The notes under the pieces are model-generated. The model was given only the letters and a program-made list of their open reading frames with translations. It had not been told where the DNA came from and made no database searches. Made by a program: the position numbers and the translations under genes. Shown piece by piece: positions 7,639-14,638 of a DNA stretch of 35,664 nt. The stretch lies in contig JAKQJQ010000051.1 in assembly GCA_029561105.1 (NCBI GenBank), positions 1 to 35,664 on the forward strand. The letters run 5' to 3'. This stretch comes from Bacteroidota bacterium (GTDB lineage: Bacteria > Bacteroidota > Bacteroidia > Flavobacteriales > Flavobacteriaceae). Every line of letters starts with the position of its first letter. The stretch's first letter is position 1.

Positions 7639-8838
7639 TTATTCCAATAACTTTTTCGTCACGCGACTCGACGCAATCCACGACGCGACAAATCCAAGCA
7701 AAGTGATCGTGAAGAAAACAACCACTACATTTTGGATTGAGAAAACGACCGGATAAGGCAGCGTAGGCGTAATCATCACGAGGTTGAATTGTTGCTGCAA
7801 AAACACGATGGCCGAACCGATGGCCAAACCAAAAAGCCCACCCAAGACACAAACCAAAGTACCCTGCAAAAGGAAAATGCGGCGCAGGTCTTTGACTTCT
7901 GAACCCAGGTTGTACAAGGTTTTGAGATTGGATTGCTTGTCTATAATGACCATAAAGATCGAGCCCGAAAACGCAAATAGAATGAGGATGATGACGAGTG
8001 TGAAGATGAGGTAAATCGCGACATTCTCGGTATTGAGCATCTTGTACAGGCTGTCGTTGAGTTGCGCGCGGTTCTTTACAGTGACTTTGTTGTTGAAGAT
8101 GCTTTGGAGTTGCGAAACCACAGCAGCTTCATCGGCGCCGGGTTTGAGCTTGCATTCAATTCCTGAAATTTGGTTAAGTTTGAATTCGAGCAATGCTTGA
8201 GTGAGAACAAGGTCGGCGAAAACGTATTTGGAATCGAGTTCTTCGCTTACCGCGTAAATCCCAACGGGTGCGATCTTGAATTTGTTGAAGGCTTCTTCGG
8301 GCGTCTCTATAGTGCCTTTTCCGGGACGCGGCACGAAAACCTCGAACGGATTGTTCATGTCAAACAAGCCTAGTGATAAATGCTGTGCGATGCCGTAACC
8401 TACAACCACTTGCGTAGTATGCGGTTCCAGCCATTGGCCGTTGAAAATGATTTTGTTGACATCGTTGACGCGGCCAAAAAGCGAGTCGACACCTTTGAGG
8501 TAAGTGACCTCTTCCTTACCGTTGAATAAAAAAAGCACGCGCTCTTCGATGATTTTGCTCGAGGCCGCCAAGCCATCTATTTTTTTGAGTTGTGCATCCT
8601 GCTCTGGCGTGACGAAAAATGATTTGCCGAGTGTGGCTGTGATTTTAAGGTCTGGGTCGAAGTTGTTGCTAAACGACAAACTAAACTCGCGTAGACCGCT
8701 GAATACCGATAACACCACAAACAAAGCCATCGCGCCCACGGTAATCCCAATCGTAGCGATGCGGTTGATGATGTTGATTGCGCTGTTTTTGCTCGCGCTG
8801 CGCAGGTAACGTTTGGCTATGTAAAGCGGGAAATTCAC
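7639..8838 (-). CDS. FtsX-like ABC transporter permease (LolC/LolE-like)
   Basis: The 399-residue protein has the FtsX/MacB permease plan: an N-terminal cytoplasmic helix (NFPLYIAKRYLRS), a first membrane span at about residues 25-47, a large periplasmic domain of some 220 residues, then three spans in the C-terminal third and a final basic tail (SSRVTKKLLE). This is the layout of LolC/LolE, which with the LolD ATPase release outer-membrane lipoproteins from the inner membrane. No ATPase gene is present nearby. The start is GTG, placed directly after the rbfA stop codon (TAA-GTG), and the protein begins the way the family usually does, so the GTG is preferred to later ATGs. It shares a transcript with rbfA. 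The lipoprotein-export role is inferred from the family. Confidence 0.85.
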   Translation of the reverse strand: MNFPLYIAKRYLRSASKNSAINIINRIATIGITVGAMALFVVLSVFSGLREFSLSFSNNFDPDLKITATLGKSFFVTPEQDAQLKKIDGLAASSKIIEERVLFLFNGKEEVTYLKGVDSLFGRVNDVNKIIFNGQWLEPHTTQVVVGYGIAQHLSLGLFDMNNPFEVFVPRPGKGTIETPEEAFNKFKIAPVGIYAVSEELDSKYVFADLVLTQALLEFKLNQISGIECKLKPGADEAAVVSQLQSIFNNKVTVKNRAQLNDSLYKMLNTENVAIYLIFTLVIILILFAFSGSIFMVIIDKQSNLKTLYNLGSEVKDLRRIFLLQGTLVCVLGGLFGLAIGSAIVFLQQQFNLVMITPTLPYPVVFSIQNVVVVFFTITLLGFVASWIASSRVTKKLLE

Positions 8839-9231
8839 TTACGATTTTCTGCGTTTTTCGAGGAGTTCGCGGTTGACAATAGGGTTTTCCTTTCCGGCAA
8901 GTGCCTTGTCTATTTTTTCAATGTAGTCTAGAGAATCGTCGATGAAGAAAACCAAATTGGGCACTTTTCGCAATTGCAGCTTGACGCGTTGCGCGAGATC
9001 GTGTTTGATTAAAGGTGTATTGGTTTTAATGGCGGCTAAAGTTTCGGCAGCTTTTTCTTGTGGGAAGATGCTTAAGTGTACGGTAGCGATCGATAAATCG
9101 GAGGTTACCACGACTTTCGAAACTGAAATCACGAGGTTTGAAATACCGTTTTTGCGGACTTCGCCTTGCAGGATATCCACAAGATCTTTTTGGATTACAC
9201 CGCCTATTTTTTTCTGTCTGTTCGTTTCCAT
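8839..9231 (-). CDS. rbfA: 30S ribosome-binding factor RbfA
   Basis: A 130-residue protein, normal for RbfA, a KH-type factor that binds the 30S subunit and helps mature the 5' end of 16S rRNA, needed for growth in the cold. It starts METNRQKKIGGVIQKDL and contains ISVSKVVVTSDLSIATVHLSIFP and the C-terminal strand PNLVFFIDDSLDYIEKID, which are family hallmarks. The frame stays open upstream to about 9594, but that extension runs through repeat DNA and antisense to the epimerase gene, so the ATG at 9231 is chosen. A TATCTTTG promoter box ends four bases before this ATG. The gene abuts the permease gene with no spacer. Confidence 0.93.
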   Translation of the reverse strand: METNRQKKIGGVIQKDLVDILQGEVRKNGISNLVISVSKVVVTSDLSIATVHLSIFPQEKAAETLAAIKTNTPLIKHDLAQRVKLQLRKVPNLVFFIDDSLDYIEKIDKALAGKENPIVNRELLEKRRKS

Positions 9232-9235
9232 GGGG

Positions 9236-9243
9236 CAAAGATA
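9236..9243 (-). promoter_or_regulatory. -7 box TATCTTTG directly before the rbfA start
   Basis: On the - strand TATCTTTG, a full match to TAnnTTTG, is followed by CCCC and the rbfA ATG. The arrangement TTTG-CCCC-ATG is identical to that in front of dusB and implies a leaderless transcript. A TTG lies 26 bases further upstream, again the same spacing as at dusB. Confidence 0.55.
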
Positions 9244-9250
9244 GGGAAAA

Positions 9251-9357
9251 AGGTTCAGGGTACAGGCGGCAAGGTTCAGGGTTTTGCGACAGAAATTCAG
9301 AATCAATATTGCAAGTTTGGTTTTTCCCCTGTACCTTGTACCCTGAACCCTGCACCC
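9251..9357. repeat. GGTTCAGGGTACA inverted-repeat block between rbfA and mce
   Basis: GGTTCAGGGTACA at 9252-9264 is exactly the reverse complement of TGTACCCTGAACC at 9337-9349. Partial extra copies (AAGGTTCAGGG at 9271-9281, CCTGTACC at 9329-9336, CCCTGCACCC after 9349) widen both arms. The block fills the space between two divergent genes and can form a hairpin with a loop of about 70 bases. It holds no gene. The words differ from those around dusB. Confidence 0.8.
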
Positions 9358-9363
9358 AAAAGC

Positions 9364-9765
9364 ATGAGAAAAATAGAACACATCGGCATTGCCGTAAACA
9401 ATCTGCAAGAGTCTAACGCGCTCTTTGAAAAACTGTTTGGCGCGCCCGCTTATAAAGAAGAAGAAGTGGCCAGCGAAGGCGTGAAAACGTCGTTTTTTAA
9501 GAATGGCCCGAATAAAATCGAGCTGCTCGAAGCGACAAATCCCGATAGTCCGATCGCAAAATTTCTCGAGAAAAAGGGCGAAGGGATACATCACATTGCT
9601 TTTGATGTGGAAGATATCGTAGCCGAGATCGCCCGATTGAAAGCAGAAGGGTTTATTGTGCTCAACGAGACTCCTAAAAAAGGCGCCGATAATAAACTCG
9701 TGGCTTTTTTACATCCCAAAACTACAAATGGCGTTTTGATTGAACTTTGCCAGGAGATTTCGTAA
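9364..9765 (+). CDS. mce: Methylmalonyl-CoA epimerase
   Basis: A 133-residue vicinal-oxygen-chelate protein that interconverts (2S)- and (2R)-methylmalonyl-CoA, linking propionyl-CoA and succinyl-CoA metabolism. It starts MRKIEHIGIAVNNL, giving the first metal ligand His6; GIHHIAFDVED supplies the second His and VLIELCQ the C-terminal Glu, the expected metal and catalytic set. Length is typical. The frame is open further upstream through the repeat block, but the ATG at 9364 fits the family start. No mutase gene is in the window. No clear -7 box was seen in front; the repeat block occupies the promoter position. Confidence 0.92.
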   Translation: MRKIEHIGIAVNNLQESNALFEKLFGAPAYKEEEVASEGVKTSFFKNGPNKIELLEATNPDSPIAKFLEKKGEGIHHIAFDVEDIVAEIARLKAEGFIVLNETPKKGADNKLVAFLHPKTTNGVLIELCQEIS

Positions 9766-9843
9766 GTGTCTAAACCGTACTGTTTTTGGAATTTGGCAAT
9801 CGACAATCAAAAGTATTTCATGGGCTAAAAATCCCATAAACAT

Positions 9844-9874
9844 TTGGAACCAAGCAAAAATAGTAGTAATATTG
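9844..9874 (+). promoter_or_regulatory. Probable promoter of the CAU tRNA gene
   Basis: TTG at 9844-9846 and TAATATTG at 9867-9874 (one mismatch to TAnnTTTG) are separated by 20 bases. A start about six bases downstream would place the transcript start a few bases before the tRNA, as expected for a tRNA promoter. Confidence 0.5.
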
Positions 9875-9887
9875 CAGGCTTGTAAAA

Positions 9888-9961
9888 GGTCCTATAGCTC
9901 ATTCGGTTAGAGCAACTGACTCATAATCAGTAGGTGCTTGGTTCGATTCCAAGTGGGACCA
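9888..9961 (+). tRNA. tRNA with CAU anticodon (elongator Met, or Ile2)
   Basis: The sequence folds as a complete cloverleaf: acceptor GGTCCTA against TGGGACC with one G-T pair, D arm with AGCTC and GAGC, anticodon stem ACTGA/TCAGT with loop CTCATAA, and T arm CTTGG-TTCGATT-CCAAG. The discriminator is A and no CCA is encoded. The anticodon CAU and the normal G1-C72 pair exclude initiator tRNA. CAU also occurs in the isoleucine tRNA that TilS modifies to lysidine, and Met and Ile2 cannot be separated with confidence by eye. Met is the default call. Confidence 0.93.
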
Positions 9962-9966
9962 CGAGG

Positions 9967-9999
9967 AAGACTTTCTTGTCCCAATGAAAGTCTTTTTTT
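9967..9999 (+). terminator. Rho-independent terminator after the tRNA
   Basis: AAGACTTTC (9967-9975) and GAAAGTCTT (9986-9994) form a perfect 9-bp stem with a 10-base loop, followed by a run of T to 9999. It lies five bases after the tRNA 3' end. Confidence 0.85.
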
Positions 10000-10095
10000 A
10001 AAGGGAAATCAGCAAACGTCGCCTTGTTGTTTCTTTGGAATAAAACTAAAGTGCTATATTTTACGTTAATATAATGCACGACCGTTTTTTTTTTG

Positions 10096-10115
10096 AATAC
10101 AAATTGTATTTTTGC
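10096..10115 (+). promoter_or_regulatory. Promoter box overlapping a palindrome, upstream of the PID-CTERM-like gene
   Basis: AATACAA-A-TTGTATT (10096-10110) is a perfect palindrome around a central A. Its right half overlaps TATTTTTGC (10107-10115), an exact TAnnTTTG -7 box with the frequent following C. The overlap suggests an operator where a dimeric repressor would block RNA polymerase. No TTG lies at proper spacing. A second weaker promoter candidate is upstream (TTG 10035-10037, TATATTTT 10055-10062, spacing 17). Either would leave a leader of 70 to 130 bases before the ATG at 10194. Confidence 0.4.
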
Positions 10116-10193
10116 GTTCGTTTGGAAGAAAAATTATAATTATAAAAACAAAAAAACTTTGCCAAGAAGATTTTTTAATTATTTTTACACCCT

Positions 10194-10409
10194 ATGAAAA
10201 TTGTCCCGAATAAAATTTTAATCCTGTTAGCCGTTTTGGGCACTAGCTTTTCGGCTTTTGCGGGACCGGGCAATGGACCGCCACAACCAGGGCTTCCGCC
10301 TCCGGGGCTTCCAATAGACAACGGTATTATCGCCTTAATGATGGTCGCTGTGATTTTCGGAATCTACAAGATATACCAATTCAAACTCCATAAAAAAACT
10401 CCGGCTTAA
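10194..10409 (+). CDS. Small exported protein with PID-CTERM-like sorting tail
   Basis: A 71-residue protein with a cleavable signal peptide (basic start, hydrophobic core, cleavage about after SAFA), a Gly/Pro-rich linker PGNGPPQPGLPPPGLPID, a hydrophobic span of about 18 residues and a short basic end (KLHKKTPA). The order of Pro-Ile-Asp, membrane span and basic tail resembles the PID-CTERM sorting signal described for Bacteroidetes, here almost without mature protein. By analogy with PEP-CTERM proteins, a dedicated sortase-like enzyme would recognise it, but none is in the window. It stands alone between a tRNA and a convergent ribE, with its own promoter region and terminator. The existence of the gene is well supported, the function is not known. 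Confidence 0.75.
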   Translation: MKIVPNKILILLAVLGTSFSAFAGPGNGPPQPGLPPPGLPIDNGIIALMMVAVIFGIYKIYQFKLHKKTPA

Positions 10410-10425
10410 TACCGGAGTTTTTCTT
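10394..10425. terminator. Bidirectional terminator between the PID-CTERM-like gene and ribE
   Basis: AAAAACTCCGG (10394-10404) pairs with CCGGAGTTTTT (10412-10422) around a 7-base loop that contains the TAA stop of the upstream gene. T runs flank it on each strand, so it can serve both convergent genes. Confidence 0.88.
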
Positions 10426-10441
10426 TTCTGGCCTTTTTCTA

Positions 10442-11032
10442 TTAGCCTTTTAGCGCGTACAATCGGCTCACGTATTTGCCGATGACGTCGAATTCCAGGT
10501 TGATTTTGCTGCCCGCTTTAAAGGTGTTGAAGTTGGTATGCTCAAAAGTATAAGGGATAATCGCTACGCTGAATTCGTCTTTTTTTGAGTCGACTACTGT
10601 TAAGCTCACTCCATTTACGGTAATAGAGCCTTTCTCTATAGTCATATTGTTTAAGCCAGAATCGTAGCCGAAGGTGAAATACCAACTGCCGTTGGCTTCT
10701 GAAACAGCTTTGCAAATCCCCGTTTGGTCTACATGGCCTTGTACAATATGGCCGTCCAATCGGTCGCCGAGCTTCATGGCGCGTTCCAGGTTCACAATGT
10801 CGCCGGTTTCCCAATCACCAATGTTTGTTTTTGCTACGGTTTCACCGATGGCGGTGACGGTGTATGTGTCGCCATCGATGGCAACAACAGTGAGGCAAAT
10901 GCCATTGTGCGAAACGCTTTGGTCAATTTTGAGTTCATCGGTGAGCGATGACGCAACCGTAACCTGTAGATTGCCGGCCTCTTTTTTTATTTGGATGATC
11001 GTGCCAAGTGTTTCTATAATTCCTGTAAACAT
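10442..11032 (-). CDS. ribE: Riboflavin synthase, alpha subunit
   Basis: A 196-residue protein made of two lumazine-binding barrels, which dismutes two 6,7-dimethyl-8-ribityllumazine molecules into riboflavin. The start MFTGIIETLG is the invariant beginning of the family and fixes the ATG at 11032 although the frame is open further upstream. NGICLTVV in the first barrel and NGVSLTVVD in the second, together with GHIVQGHVDQTG, show the internal duplication. The gene diverges from pdxA over a 58-base gap that holds facing -7 boxes. No FMN riboswitch could fit in or is visible in that gap. The call is secure. Confidence 0.95.
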   Translation of the reverse strand: MFTGIIETLGTIIQIKKEAGNLQVTVASSLTDELKIDQSVSHNGICLTVVAIDGDTYTVTAIGETVAKTNIGDWETGDIVNLERAMKLGDRLDGHIVQGHVDQTGICKAVSEANGSWYFTFGYDSGLNNMTIEKGSITVNGVSLTVVDSKKDEFSVAIIPYTFEHTNFNTFKAGSKINLEFDVIGKYVSRLYALKG

Positions 11033-11046
11033 TGTGTTTATTTTAC

Positions 11047-11054
11047 TAAATTTG
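11047..11054 (+). promoter_or_regulatory. -7 box TAAATTTG for pdxA
   Basis: An exact TAnnTTTG match, followed by C, 36 bases before the pdxA ATG. No well spaced TTG is present upstream. It lies only five bases from the oppositely oriented box of ribE. Confidence 0.5.
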
Positions 11055-11059
11055 CCCGT

Positions 11060-11067
11060 CAAAATTA
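11060..11067 (-). promoter_or_regulatory. -7 box TAATTTTG for ribE
   Basis: Read on the - strand this is TAATTTTG, an exact match to TAnnTTTG, 27 bases before the ribE ATG at 11032. The expected start site falls inside the pdxA box, so polymerases on the two strands would exclude each other. Confidence 0.5.
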
Positions 11068-11090
11068 GCAATAAATAACCAGTAGTCAGG

Positions 11091-12149
11091 ATGAAAAGAG
11101 CAGAAAATATTATCGTTGGGATATCTATCGGAGATTTGAACGGTATTGGAAGCGAAGTGGTACTCAAGACCTTTGAGGACTCGCGAATGCTTGAATTGTG
11201 TACGCCGGTTATTTTTGCCAATGTGAAGATTTTGTCTTTTGTAAAGAAGACTTTTGAATCGACCTCGATGCTGCACGGCATTGATCATCTGGACCAGATT
11301 GTGCCGGGAAAATTAAATGTATACAATGTCTGGAAGGACAGCGTCGACATTAATTTTGGTGTCAACGATGATACTGTCGGAGCCTACGCAATTAAATCTT
11401 TCGCAGCAGCAACAGCGGCTTTAAAGGACGGGATTGTGGATGTGTTGGTGACGGCGCCTATTAATAAGTACAACATCCAGTCTGACGAGTTTAAATTTCC
11501 CGGGCATACCGATTATCTCGACCAGGAACTAGAAGGCGATGCGCTGATGCTTATGGTTCAGGACAATTTGCGTGTGGGATTATTGACAGACCATATTCCC
11601 GTGAACGATGTTGCGAAACATTTGACGACTGCCCTTATTAATAAGAAAATCGAAACCATAAGAAAGACTTTGGTGCAGGATTTTGGCATCAACAAACCCA
11701 AGATAGCGGTTTTAGGACTTAATCCGCATAGTGGAGACAACGGCGTGATTGGGAAAGAGGAGCAGGAAATTATCAAACCGGCGATCAAAACCCTTTTTGA
11801 TAAAGGCACTTTGGTTTTTGGGCCGTTCTCTGCCGACGGATTTTTTGGCAGCAACCAGTACGAGAAGTACGATGCCATCGTGGCTACGTATCACGACCAG
11901 GGATTGATTCCGTTTAAGACATTGTCTTTTGGAAAGGGGGTAAATTATACGGCCGGACTCAGTAAAATCAGAACGTCTCCAGACCATGGTACCGCTTATG
12001 ATATTGCTGGAAAAGGTATGGCCGACTATCATTCTTTCAAGGAAGCGGTTTACCTCGCTATTGACATATTCCACTCTCGCCACCAGCATCAGGAAATTAG
12101 CAGCAACCCCATGAGAATCAGGGAAAAACAAGAAGAGAAAAAATATTAA
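11091..12149 (+). CDS. pdxA: 4-hydroxythreonine-4-phosphate dehydrogenase
   Basis: A 352-residue metal-dependent dehydrogenase of the DXP-dependent vitamin B6 pathway, which oxidises 4-phosphohydroxy-threonine ahead of ring closure by PdxJ. It opens with ISIGDLNGIGSE, the family nucleotide and substrate loop. The three metal-binding histidines are visible at His168 (LLTDHIPV), His213 (GLNPHSGDNG) and His268 (ATYHDQGLIPFK), and the FPGHTDYL motif carries the substrate-binding His and Thr. It ends in a charged tail (REKQEEKKY). It heads a + strand series with the DUF177 gene, rpmF, fabH and accBC, although a good promoter separates it from them. Confidence 0.95.
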   Translation: MKRAENIIVGISIGDLNGIGSEVVLKTFEDSRMLELCTPVIFANVKILSFVKKTFESTSMLHGIDHLDQIVPGKLNVYNVWKDSVDINFGVNDDTVGAYAIKSFAAATAALKDGIVDVLVTAPINKYNIQSDEFKFPGHTDYLDQELEGDALMLMVQDNLRVGLLTDHIPVNDVAKHLTTALINKKIETIRKTLVQDFGINKPKIAVLGLNPHSGDNGVIGKEEQEIIKPAIKTLFDKGTLVFGPFSADGFFGSNQYEKYDAIVATYHDQGLIPFKTLSFGKGVNYTAGLSKIRTSPDHGTAYDIAGKGMADYHSFKEAVYLAIDIFHSRHQHQEISSNPMRIREKQEEKKY

Positions 12150-12171
12150 ATAAAAAATACAACCAAGGCTT

Positions 12172-12199
12172 TTGATTGTATAATAAATTTATATCTTTG
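12172..12199 (+). promoter_or_regulatory. Promoter of the DUF177-rpmF unit
   Basis: TTG (12172-12174) and TATCTTTG (12192-12199) have 17 bases between them, and the -7 box matches TAnnTTTG exactly and is followed by C. This is the best complete promoter seen in the window. The leader to the ATG at 12220 is about 15 bases. An inverted pair ATACAA (12157-12162) and TTGTAT (12176-12181) lies across the -33 region. Confidence 0.7.
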
Positions 12200-12219
12200 C
12201 ACGCTCAAATTGTTGTGGC

Positions 12220-12759
12220 ATGAAAGTAACGAATGAGTTTTTAATTCCTTTCATAGGGTTAAAATTGGGGAAGCATCAGTTTGAATACCAAATCAACGAA
12301 ACGTTCTTTGATGCATTTGATTTTGAGGATTTCGACAAAGCAGACATTAAAGTCAATGTCACTTTAGAGAAGAAAAGCACCATGCTGGAATTGGCTTTCA
12401 AACATGCGGGAACCGTAAATGTTCCTTGTGATTTGACCGGTGAAATGTTTGACCTCCCTGTAAAAGGCAAGATTAAACTTGTAGTTCAATTTGGAGAAGC
12501 GTTCAACAATGACAACGAAGAATTGCTGATTTTGCAGCATGGCGAACATCAAATCGATATCCAACAGTATGTGTATGAAATGATTGTGCTTTCGGTGCCA
12601 CTCAAGAAAACACATCCTGGAATCAAAGACGGCACGTTGCAGTCTGCGGCTCTTGAAAAACTCAAGCAACTTGAGGTCAAAGAGCACAAAGAAGTAAAAA
12701 AAGAAGAAGATACGGACCCGCGTTGGGACCAATTAAAGAAACTATTAACGGATAAATAA
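12220..12759 (+). CDS. DUF177/YceD-family protein
   Basis: A 179-residue protein of the DUF177 (YceD) family, which almost always precedes rpmF and is implicated in 23S rRNA accumulation or 50S assembly. The core has VPCDLTGE, in the place where relatives keep conserved cysteines, then a strand-rich region with many acidic residues and the family helix region around VYEMIVLSVPLKKTHPG. The C-terminus is a charged Lys/Glu helix ending DPRWDQLKKLL, the usual ending in this family. It is 9 bases upstream of rpmF and is clearly cotranscribed with it. The family and context are firm, the biochemical role is not established. Confidence 0.88.
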   Translation: MKVTNEFLIPFIGLKLGKHQFEYQINETFFDAFDFEDFDKADIKVNVTLEKKSTMLELAFKHAGTVNVPCDLTGEMFDLPVKGKIKLVVQFGEAFNNDNEELLILQHGEHQIDIQQYVYEMIVLSVPLKKTHPGIKDGTLQSAALEKLKQLEVKEHKEVKKEEDTDPRWDQLKKLLTDK

Positions 12760-12768
12760 TATAGTAAA

Positions 12769-12966
12769 ATGGCACATCCTAAGAGAAAAGTCTCCAAAAC
12801 GAGAAGAGATAAGAGAAGAACGCACTACAAAGCGACAGTAGCAACTATCGCTACCTGTCCTGTAACTGGAGAAGCGCATTTGTACCACAGGGCTTACTGG
12901 CATGAGGGTAAAATGTATTACAGAGGACAAGTGGTTATTGACAAATCACCAGTAGCTCTTGCTTAA
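12769..12966 (+). CDS. rpmF: 50S ribosomal protein L32
   Basis: A 65-residue basic protein of the large subunit. It begins [19 protein letters not shown], the normal L32 opening, and continues with [15 protein letters not shown]. Only one cysteine is kept where many L32 proteins have a four-Cys zinc ribbon (CxxC...CxxC), so this is a zinc-free version, which is common in bacteria. It follows the DUF177 gene closely and is followed by a terminator, so much of the transcription may stop before fabH. Confidence 0.96.
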   Translation: MAHPKRKVSKTRRDKRRTHYKATVATIATCPVTGEAHLYHRAYWHEGKMYYRGQVVIDKSPVALA

Positions 12967-12988
12967 TACTTTACGATAAACAAAATTG

Positions 12989-13016
12989 AAACTCTCACCC
13001 TAGTGGGAGTTTTTTG
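12989..13016 (+). terminator. Terminator after rpmF
   Basis: AAACTCTCAC (12989-12998) pairs with GTGGGAGTTT (13003-13012) with a single wobble pair and a 4-base loop, followed by a T run. It lies 22 bases after the rpmF stop, and separates the ribosomal gene from fabH. Confidence 0.82.
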
Positions 13017-13132
13017 TTATTGGTATTTTTTGAGTCAAATAAGGCAATCTAAACAAATTTGGTTTAGAATTTTTTTGTAATTTCCACCTCTTTAATCAAA
13101 CCTTCGCGGTTGATCTAGAAAAATAGAAACCT

Positions 13133-14131
13133 ATGAACACAATCACGGCCGCAATCACCGCTGTTGGCGCTTATGTACCAGATTTCGTACTCTCCAATAA
13201 GATTTTGGAAACGATGGTAGATACCAACGACGAGTGGATCACCTCACGCACCGGAATCAGTGAAAGAAGAATACTCAAAGGCGACAAACTCGGAACTTCG
13301 TTTTTAGCCATCAAAGCCGCAGAGAACCTCATTGAAAAAAGCGGCATCAATCCAGCAGATATAGATTTGGTCATTGTGGCCACCACTACTGCAGACATGC
13401 CGGTTGCAGCAACGTCGGTTTACGTTGCCACGCAAATTGGGGCGGTGAATGCTTTCGCTTATGACTTACAGGCCGCCTGTTCGGGATTTTTGTACGGTAT
13501 GTCAACGGCAGCGGCGTACATCCAATCTGGGCGATACAAAAAGGTGTTGCTCATCGGAGCCGATAAAATGTCGTCGATCATCGATTATACAGACCGTGCG
13601 ACCTGCATTATCTTTGGGGATGGTGCAGGCGCTGTGCTTTTTGAGCCTAACCATGAAGGCCTCGGTTTACAGGATGAGTTCTTGAGAAGCGACGGGATTG
13701 GGCGCGAATATCTCAAGATTGACGCGGGCGGATCCATTCTTCCTGCCTCTAGAGAGACCGTCGAAAACCGTCAGCATTATGTATTTCAGGACGGTAAAAC
13801 CGTTTTCAAATACGCCGTAACCGGAATGGCAGATGTGAGTGAGAAAATCATGGAGCGCAACAACCTCACTAAAGACAGTGTAGATTGGCTGCTTGCACAT
13901 CAAGCCAATAAAAGGATTATTGATGCTACGGCGCACAGGATGGGTCTTGACGAGGACAAAGTTTTGGTCAACATCCACCGATACGGCAACACTACTTCTG
14001 GGACGTTGCCATTGCTGCTTAGCGACTTTGAAGACAAACTCAAAAAAGGTGACAATCTTATATTCGCTGCCTTCGGCGGAGGATTTACCTGGGGAGCCAT
14101 TTACCTCAAATGGGCCTACGACAAACAATAA
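13133..14131 (+). CDS. fabH: 3-oxoacyl-ACP synthase III
   Basis: A 332-residue thiolase-fold enzyme that starts fatty acid chains by condensing a short acyl-CoA with malonyl-ACP. The catalytic triad is complete: Cys116 in LQAACSGFLYG, His256 in LLAHQANKRI and Asn286 in YGNTTSGTLP. TNDEWITSRTGI near the N-terminus is another family mark. The gene lies between rpmF and accB; plsX, which sits between rpmF and fabH in many bacteria, is missing here. A gap of 166 bases precedes it and includes the rpmF terminator, but no clear TAnnTTTG box was found there. With accB and accC it forms a fatty acid initiation unit. Confidence 0.95.
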   Translation: MNTITAAITAVGAYVPDFVLSNKILETMVDTNDEWITSRTGISERRILKGDKLGTSFLAIKAAENLIEKSGINPADIDLVIVATTTADMPVAATSVYVATQIGAVNAFAYDLQAACSGFLYGMSTAAAYIQSGRYKKVLLIGADKMSSIIDYTDRATCIIFGDGAGAVLFEPNHEGLGLQDEFLRSDGIGREYLKIDAGGSILPASRETVENRQHYVFQDGKTVFKYAVTGMADVSEKIMERNNLTKDSVDWLLAHQANKRIIDATAHRMGLDEDKVLVNIHRYGNTTSGTLPLLLSDFEDKLKKGDNLIFAAFGGGFTWGAIYLKWAYDKQ

Positions 14132-14155
14132 ACTAAACTAAAAACGATAACTATT

Positions 14156-14638
14156 ATGGATTTAAAAGAAATTCAAAACCTAATCAAGTTTGTAGCCAAC
14201 TCCGGTGTTGCCGAGGTGAAGCTAGAAACGGGCGATGTGAAAATTACCATCAAAACCACGCTCGAGGGTAGTTCGCCAGAGGTTACTTACGTACAGCAAA
14301 TGCCTGCTCAAGCGGCGTTGCCACAAGCTGCTGCTCCACAAGTTGCTGCTGCAACTGCTGCAACACCAGCTGCTCCAGTTTCAGACGACAACTCAAAATA
14401 CATCACTATAAAATCGCCAATTATCGGGACTTTCTACCGCAAACCGGCGCCAGACAAGCCAGTGTTTGTTGAAGTAGGCGGATCGGTTTCAAAAGGCGAT
14501 GTACTTTGTGTGATCGAAGCGATGAAACTTTTCAACGAAATCGAGTCAGAAGTTTCGGGGAAAATCGTGAAGATTTTGGTAGACGATATGTCTCCGGTTG
14601 AATTCGACCAACCCTTATTTTTAGTAGACCCTTCATAA
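14156..14638 (+). CDS. accB: Biotin carboxyl carrier protein of acetyl-CoA carboxylase
   Basis: A 160-residue carrier that holds biotin for acetyl-CoA carboxylase. The N-terminal 45 residues are the typical binding segment ([12 protein letters not shown]), then an Ala/Pro/Gln-rich flexible linker at about 47-76, then the biotinyl domain with the target lysine Lys124 in [12 protein letters not shown] and the thumb region YRKPAPDKP. It starts 24 bases after fabH. An AT-rich repeat block of about 90 bases separates it from accC. Confidence 0.96.
   Translation: MDLKEIQNLIKFVANSGVAEVKLETGDVKITIKTTLEGSSPEVTYVQQMPAQAALPQAAAPQVAAATAATPAAPVSDDNSKYITIKSPIIGTFYRKPAPDKPVFVEVGGSVSKGDVLCVIEAMKLFNEIESEVSGKIVKILVDDMSPVEFDQPLFLVDPS

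Noticed and set aside
8839-9594. RbfA extended to 251 residues
   Set aside because: The extra 121 residues are encoded by repeat DNA and antisense to the epimerase gene; RbfA is normally about 130 residues and the ATG at 9231 has a promoter box in front.
9888-9961. Initiator tRNA-fMet
   Set aside because: The acceptor has a normal first pair and the anticodon stem lacks the three G-C pairs of initiator tRNA.
11033-11090. FMN riboswitch ahead of ribE
   Set aside because: The gap is only 58 bases and contains no RFN-element signature; it is filled by the two promoter boxes.
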